Shown: piece by piece, positions 59,003 through 64,000 of the stretch
Position numbering within the stretch: position 1 is the stretch's first letter
How the letters are laid out: every line of letters starts with the position of its first letter
Assembly: GCA_015058145.1 (NCBI GenBank)
Contig: SVCX01000001.1
Coordinates: forward strand, 1-64,000
DNA: 64,000 nucleotides
Direction of reading: 5' to 3'
Source: Clostridiales bacterium
GTDB lineage: Bacteria; Bacillota; Clostridia; Peptostreptococcales; Anaerovoracaceae
The notes under the pieces: model-generated
Told to the model about the DNA's origin: nothing
Databases searched by the model: none
What the model saw: the letters and a program-made list of their open reading frames with translations, nothing else
Position numbers and translations under genes: made by a program

Positions 59003-60256
59003 ATGTTAACAAACGCACCTAAGGGAACAAAAGACGCAATGCCGGATCAGGTCTACAAATGGCACTACATCGAGGAGAAATTCGCTGAGATCTGCAGAAG
59101 ATACGGCTTCAGAGAAATCAGAACCCCGATTTTTGAACATACTGAGCTGTTCCAGAGAGGTGTAGGAGATACGACGGATATCGTACAGAAGGAGATGTAC
59201 ACCTTTAAGGATTTCGGAAACAGAAGCATCACGCTGAGACCGGAAGGTACCTCACCGGTGTGCAGAGCTCTCTGTGAACACAAGACATACGCGGAACCGC
59301 AGCCGACGAAGGTCTATTACAACATTCCTTGCTGCAGATATGAGAAGCCGCAGTCCGGAAGACTCAGAGAATTCCACCAGTTTGGCGTGGAGACCTTCGG
59401 AACCATGAACATGATGGCGGACGCAGAAATCATTGCCATCGGTTATGACTTCATCAATGAGATGGGCATCACAGACGTAGAACTGCAGATCAACAGCGTC
59501 GGCTGTCCGGAGTGCAGAGGCAAGCACAGAGATGCTCTCAGGAAATTCCTTGAACCGAAGTATGATGAACTATGCCCGACTTGCCAGGAGAGATTCCACA
59601 CCAATCCTATGAGAATCCTGGATTGCAAGTCACCAATCGACCAGGAACTGGTCAAGGACGCACCGATGATGCTGGATTTCCTCTGCGACGACTGCAGGGA
59701 AGCTTTCGAGCAGCTAAAGGCAAATCTTGACGCCTTCGGAATCAAGTACGTAGTCAATCCGAAGATCGTCAGAGGACTGGATTACTATACGAAGACGGCC
59801 TTTGAATTCGTGACGACCAAAATCGGCGCGCAGGGCACCGTATGCGGCGGCGGCAGATATGACGGTCTCATCGAAGAAATCGGCGGTCCATCCACGCCGG
59901 GCGTTGGCTGGGGCATGGGTAAGGAGAGAATTCTCATGACTATGGAAGCCTGCGGCGTGGAGATTCCTGAACCGGCCGGAACGGACGTATTCATCGCTTT
60001 TATGGGAGAGCAGCCGAAGCTCTTCGCGCTGAAACTCATGCATGATCTCAGACTCAAGGGCGTCAGCGTTCAGATGGATGTCATGGGAAGAAACTTCAAG
60101 AACCAGTTCAAGTTTGCCAACAGAGTCAACGCTGCGAAGACGGTCATCATCGGTGAAAACGAACTCAATGACGGAATGCTGCAGATCAAGGATATGGAGT
60201 CCGGCGAACAGACGAGCGTTCCGATCGATGGAATCATCGAAGCACTGACAAAATAA
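59003..60256 (+). CDS. hisS: Histidyl-tRNA synthetase
   Basis: [38 protein letters not shown]. Confidence 0.97.
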   Translation: MLTNAPKGTKDAMPDQVYKWHYIEEKFAEICRRYGFREIRTPIFEHTELFQRGVGDTTDIVQKEMYTFKDFGNRSITLRPEGTSPVCRALCEHKTYAEPQPTKVYYNIPCCRYEKPQSGRLREFHQFGVETFGTMNMMADAEIIAIGYDFINEMGITDVELQINSVGCPECRGKHRDALRKFLEPKYDELCPTCQERFHTNPMRILDCKSPIDQELVKDAPMMLDFLCDDCREAFEQLKANLDAFGIKYVVNPKIVRGLDYYTKTAFEFVTTKIGAQGTVCGGGRYDGLIEEIGGPSTPGVGWGMGKERILMTMEACGVEIPEPAGTDVFIAFMGEQPKLFALKLMHDLRLKGVSVQMDVMGRNFKNQFKFANRVNAAKTVIIGENELNDGMLQIKDMESGEQTSVPIDGIIEALTK

Positions 60257-60291
60257 GAACAGACATCAAAAACACTGAAGGAGATAGACGA

Positions 60292-62052
60292 ATGGTATAC
60301 AAGCGTACGCACATGTGCGGTCAGCTGAGAAGCGAGAACATCGGCGAGAAAGTCGTTCTGAACGGATGGATCCAGAAGAGGAGAAACCTGGGCGGTCTGA
60401 TTTTCTGTGATGTGAGAGATAAAACAGGAATTACACAGGTCGTGTTTAACGACGAGACCAGCGAAGAACTCTTCGCGTTGGCAGATACACTGAGAAGTGA
60501 GTATGTAGTAGGCGTAAAGGGCGTTGTTGTTGAACGTGAATCGAAGAACCCGGAAATGGAGACCGGTGACATAGAAGTCATCGCCGATGAACTGGTGATT
60601 TACTCAAAATCCGAAACACCGCCGATTTACATCAAAGACGATGACAATGTAGACGACAATCTGAGACTGAAGTACAGATACCTGGATCTGCGTAAGAAAA
60701 AGATGCAGGACAATCTGTCGTTCCGCGCAGCTCTCACAACGTTGGCGAGGAACTACTATGCCGAACAGGGTTTCACGGAAGTAGAGACTCCGATGCTCAT
60801 AAAATCCACTCCGGAAGGTGCCAGAGACTATCTGGTGCCGAGCAGAATCAATCTCGGCAGATTTTATGCGTTGCCACAGTCGCCGCAGACCTTCAAGCAA
60901 CTGCTCATGGTCGGCGGTACAGACCGTTACTTCCAAATTGTCAAATGCTTCCGAGACGAGGATCTGAGAGCCGACCGTCAGCCGGAATTCACCCAGATCG
61001 ACTTGGAGATGTCCTTTGTGGACGTGGATGATGTCATTGAAATCCAGGAGGGTTTCCTCAAGAGAGTCATGAAGGAAATGAAAGGCATCGATATCGAGAC
61101 GCCGTTCCCGCGTATGACTTGGGAGGAAGCGATGACCCGTTACGGCAGCGATAAACCGGATACCAGATTCGGTTTTGAACTCTGCGATCTGACGGATAAA
61201 GTCAGAGATTGCGAATTTAAGGTCTTTACCGATGCTATTTCAGCAGGCGGCAGTGTTCGCGGTATCTGCATCACAGGCGGCGCAGAAAACTATACACGTA
61301 AGAAAATCGACAAACTGACGGAAGCTGTGAAGAGCTACGGAGCCAAGGGAATGGTCTGGATGAAGAAGACTGGCGAAGGAGTATCATCTTCTGTGAACAA
61401 GTTCTTCACACCGGAGCAGCTGGAAGATCTGGCTGACACGATGGATGCAAAGGCAGGAGACCTGATGCTGATTATCTCCGACTCCAATAAGGTCGTATTT
61501 GACAGCCTGGGATTCTTGAGACGTCATATCGCAGGGGAGATGGGACTGTTGGATGACAATCAGTTTAACTTTCTCTGGGTTGTCGATTTCCCTCTCTTCG
61601 AGTACGACGAGAAGGAGGACAGATGGTCCGCGATGCATCATCCGTTCACATCACCGAAGGCGGAACACGCACAGCTTCTGAAGACAGACCCGCACAGGTG
61701 CCTGGCGAACGCTTACGACATCGTCCTGAACGGTGTTGAACTGGGCGGCGGAAGCATCAGAATTCACGATCAGGAGATGCAGGAAGACATGTTCAAGGCA
61801 CTGAACATGACGCAGGATGATATTGACGAGAAGTTCGGCTTCCTGGTTGAAGCCTTCAAGTACGGTGCTCCACCTCACGGCGGATTGGCATACGGTCTCG
61901 ACAGACTGGTTATGCTTCTCACAGGGGAGAAGTCTATCCGTGAAGTCATCGCGTTCCCGAAGAACCAGAATGCACAGTGCATGGTCAGTGAGGCGCCGGG
62001 TCTGGTCGATGAAGCGCAGCTTGATGAGCTGGGAATACAGCTGAAAAAATGA
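60292..62052 (+). CDS. aspS: Aspartyl-tRNA synthetase
   Basis: [58 protein letters not shown]. Confidence 0.97.
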   Translation: MVYKRTHMCGQLRSENIGEKVVLNGWIQKRRNLGGLIFCDVRDKTGITQVVFNDETSEELFALADTLRSEYVVGVKGVVVERESKNPEMETGDIEVIADELVIYSKSETPPIYIKDDDNVDDNLRLKYRYLDLRKKKMQDNLSFRAALTTLARNYYAEQGFTEVETPMLIKSTPEGARDYLVPSRINLGRFYALPQSPQTFKQLLMVGGTDRYFQIVKCFRDEDLRADRQPEFTQIDLEMSFVDVDDVIEIQEGFLKRVMKEMKGIDIETPFPRMTWEEAMTRYGSDKPDTRFGFELCDLTDKVRDCEFKVFTDAISAGGSVRGICITGGAENYTRKKIDKLTEAVKSYGAKGMVWMKKTGEGVSSSVNKFFTPEQLEDLADTMDAKAGDLMLIISDSNKVVFDSLGFLRRHIAGEMGLLDDNQFNFLWVVDFPLFEYDEKEDRWSAMHHPFTSPKAEHAQLLKTDPHRCLANAYDIVLNGVELGGGSIRIHDQEMQEDMFKALNMTQDDIDEKFGFLVEAFKYGAPPHGGLAYGLDRLVMLLTGEKSIREVIAFPKNQNAQCMVSEAPGLVDEAQLDELGIQLKK

Positions 62053-62657
62053 AACGGATAGGAATACTCGGCGGCACGTTCGATCCCGTTCATTACGGGC
62101 ACATCGCTCTGGCGGAAGACGCGGTCAGAGAAGCAAATCTGGATGAGGTTGTCATGATACCTGCCCGCATACAGCCCTTCAAACAAGATCGGGAGTATGC
62201 ATCCGGCGAGGACAGATTCAACATGATCGCCCTGGCGGCGGGAAAGAACGATCATGTCACAGTATCGCGATATGAATTGGAACAGGAAGGCGTATCCTAC
62301 ACATATCTGACGCTTCGGCATATGCAGGAGTTCTTCGGTGAGGATACAAGATTGTTCTTTATTACAGGCACAGATAGTTTTCTGAAGATCGATACCTGGA
62401 GAAACGCAGAGGAGCTGCTGACGAAGTACTCGTACATCATCGGCACCAGACCGGGATACCGACAGGATGAGTACCGGGAAGCTCTGCAGCGGATAACGGA
62501 TACCTATGGAACAGAAGTCATCAGTATGCACAAGACGGAACTTGATATATCCGCAACACAGATCAGGGAACTGGTAGCAGCTGGAAAACCGATCGATGAA
62601 CTTGTGCCGCCAGAGGTGAACAGATACATCGAAGAGCATGGATTATACAGAGTGTGA
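62049..62657 (+). CDS. nadD: Nicotinate-nucleotide adenylyltransferase
   Basis: [49 protein letters not shown]. Confidence 0.95.
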   Translation: MKRIGILGGTFDPVHYGHIALAEDAVREANLDEVVMIPARIQPFKQDREYASGEDRFNMIALAAGKNDHVTVSRYELEQEGVSYTYLTLRHMQEFFGEDTRLFFITGTDSFLKIDTWRNAEELLTKYSYIIGTRPGYRQDEYREALQRITDTYGTEVISMHKTELDISATQIRELVAAGKPIDELVPPEVNRYIEEHGLYRV

Positions 62658-63174
62658 AAGACTGAAAAGAGAAATCATGCCGTACATCGAGGAGCATCTC
62701 AAGCCATCCCGTCTGGAGCATACGCTTCAGGTAACCAAACTTGCGAGAGAGATGGCAGCGAAATTCGGCGCAGATGAGAACAAAGCGGAAATCGCGGCGC
62801 TCCTGCATGATATGGCAAAATACGAGAAACGACCAGGTGTGAATATGGATTTCGCCCACGGCGGAATCGGCGCTGAGATGTCAGCAGAACTCTTCGAAAT
62901 CGACGATCAGGATATCTTGAACGCGATTCGATATCACACGACAGGCAGGGCGGGAATGTCCACATTAGAAAAAATCATATTTCTTGCCGATGCAATCGAA
63001 CCGGGCAGAAAGTACCCCGGAGTCGATGAAATCAGGAAGGTTGCCGAGACGGATCTCGATGGAGCATGTATCCTGTCTCTGCAGCGAACCATAGAACACG
63101 TAAGAGATGAAAAGGGATGGTATCTGCATCCCGCAACCATAGAAGCAAAAGAATATTTGGAGGAAACACATTAA
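62638..63174 (+). CDS. yqeK: HD-domain hydrolase YqeK-like (Ap4A hydrolase family)
   Basis: RLEHTLQVTKLAREMA, ALLHDMAKYEK, YHTTGRAGMSTLEKIIFLADAIEPGR. Confidence 0.92.
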   Translation: MDYTECERLKREIMPYIEEHLKPSRLEHTLQVTKLAREMAAKFGADENKAEIAALLHDMAKYEKRPGVNMDFAHGGIGAEMSAELFEIDDQDILNAIRYHTTGRAGMSTLEKIIFLADAIEPGRKYPGVDEIRKVAETDLDGACILSLQRTIEHVRDEKGWYLHPATIEAKEYLEETH

Positions 63175-63515
63175 TGGAACCAAAAGAACTGGCAGAACTG
63201 ATTGCAAAAACACTGGATGACAAGAAGGGCATTGACGTAGCGCTGATCGATATCGCGGAGCGAAGCTCCTTCGCCGATTACTTCGTACTGGTGAGCGCCG
63301 GCAATGAAAGGCACGCTCAGGCCCTGAGGGACGCTGTGGAAGAAGTGCTGGAACCCCTTGAGATATTCCCGAAGAACGTTGAGGGAAAGAACAAGCCAAC
63401 CTGGATTCTGATGGATTACAGAGACGTCATCGTCAACATCATGACCCAGGACGCCAGAGACAAGTACAGTCTGGAAAAAATCTGGGGCGACTGTGAGATA
63501 ACACTTTGCAATTAA
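63174..63515 (+). CDS. rsfS: Ribosome silencing factor RsfS
   Basis: KGIDVALIDIAERSSFADYFVLVSAGNERHAQALRDAV; start refined to ATG 63174 (TAATG overlap, RBS TTTGGAGG). Confidence 0.93.
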   Translation: MEPKELAELIAKTLDDKKGIDVALIDIAERSSFADYFVLVSAGNERHAQALRDAVEEVLEPLEIFPKNVEGKNKPTWILMDYRDVIVNIMTQDARDKYSLEKIWGDCEITLCN

Positions 63516-63537
63516 GCATAAATAACCGGAGGAAAAG

Positions 63538-64000
63538 ATGAAAGACAGATATAACTTCAGTGAAATCGAGAAAAAATGGCAGAAAATCTGGGAGGACACA
63601 AAAGCGTTTAAGGTAACGGAGGATCCGGATAAGGAGAAATACTACGTTCTTGAAATGTTTCCGTATCCATCCGGAAAGCTTCACATGGGACATGTGAGAA
63701 ACTATTCCATCGGCGATGTCGTCGCCCGTTTCAGAAAGATGAACGGCTACAACGTGCTGCACCCGATGGGATATGACGCCTTCGGACTGCCTGCTGAGAA
63801 TGCGGCCATTCAGCACAATGTTGAGCCTGCCGAGTGGACGTGGGGAAATATTGCGGAAATGAACAGACAACTGCGCCAGCTGGGTCTTTCCTATGACTGG
63901 GACAGGGAAGTAGCGACAGCACATCCGTCCTACTACAAGTGGATGCAGTGGATCTTCATTCAGTTCTATAAAGCGGGACTCGCATACAAGAAAGAGAGCC
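63538..64000 (+). CDS. leuS: Leucyl-tRNA synthetase (5' part, truncated by window end)
   Basis: Manual translation [26 protein letters not shown]...[30 protein letters not shown]...[31 protein letters not shown]. Confidence 0.96.
   Translation, partial: MKDRYNFSEIEKKWQKIWEDTKAFKVTEDPDKEKYYVLEMFPYPSGKLHMGHVRNYSIGDVVARFRKMNGYNVLHPMGYDAFGLPAENAAIQHNVEPAEWTWGNIAEMNRQLRQLGLSYDWDREVATAHPSYYKWMQWIFIQFYKAGLAYKKES

Noticed and set aside
58988-60291. T-box leaders for hisS/aspS
   Set aside because: Intergenic gaps of 15 and 35 bp are too short for a T-box.
1-64000. CRISPR array, rRNA operon or toxin-antitoxin pair
   Set aside because: No regularly spaced repeats, no rRNA sequence and no small gene pair with TA-like features was found.

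Overview
This 64 kb window looks like chromosomal core sequence from a low-to-mid GC, monoderm Clostridia-type Firmicute. That placement is inferred from gene families and synteny, not from a database search. Almost all of it is tightly packed plus-strand operons. Recognisable blocks are: mgtE (minus strand); gdhA; a sodium:solute symporter with a 64-aa partner; split transketolase; ftsE-ftsX-M23 peptidase-recJ-S41 protease; a recX/tcdA/rmuC/deoB run; 2-hydroxyacyl-CoA-dehydratase-activase fusion-yebC; polA-coaE; and yajC-secDF-relA-dtd-MBL-hemZ-hisS-aspS-nadD-yqeK-rsfS-leuS (leuS truncated by the window end). I read four tRNAs: Ser-CGA, Arg-CCG, Leu-GAG and Leu-CAA. A structured RNA downstream of yebC has 6S-like architecture, supported by an 18-bp long-range helix. 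Accessory-like content sits at about 21.1-26.5 kb (surface/cell-wall proteins between tRNAs), 28.6-33.7 kb (TetR/MMPL/heptad-repeat exporter module followed by a small inverted-repeat element), 46.2-47.1 kb (solitary DNA methyltransferase next to a tRNA) and 47.2-51.0 kb (RND pump with a large coiled-coil insertion). No CRISPR array, intact transposase, prophage or rRNA was seen. The best candidates for less-described biology are the RND pump with a built-in coiled-coil hairpin, the TetR-MMPL-secreted heptad-repeat module with its palindromic operator, and the tRNA-bounded surface locus.
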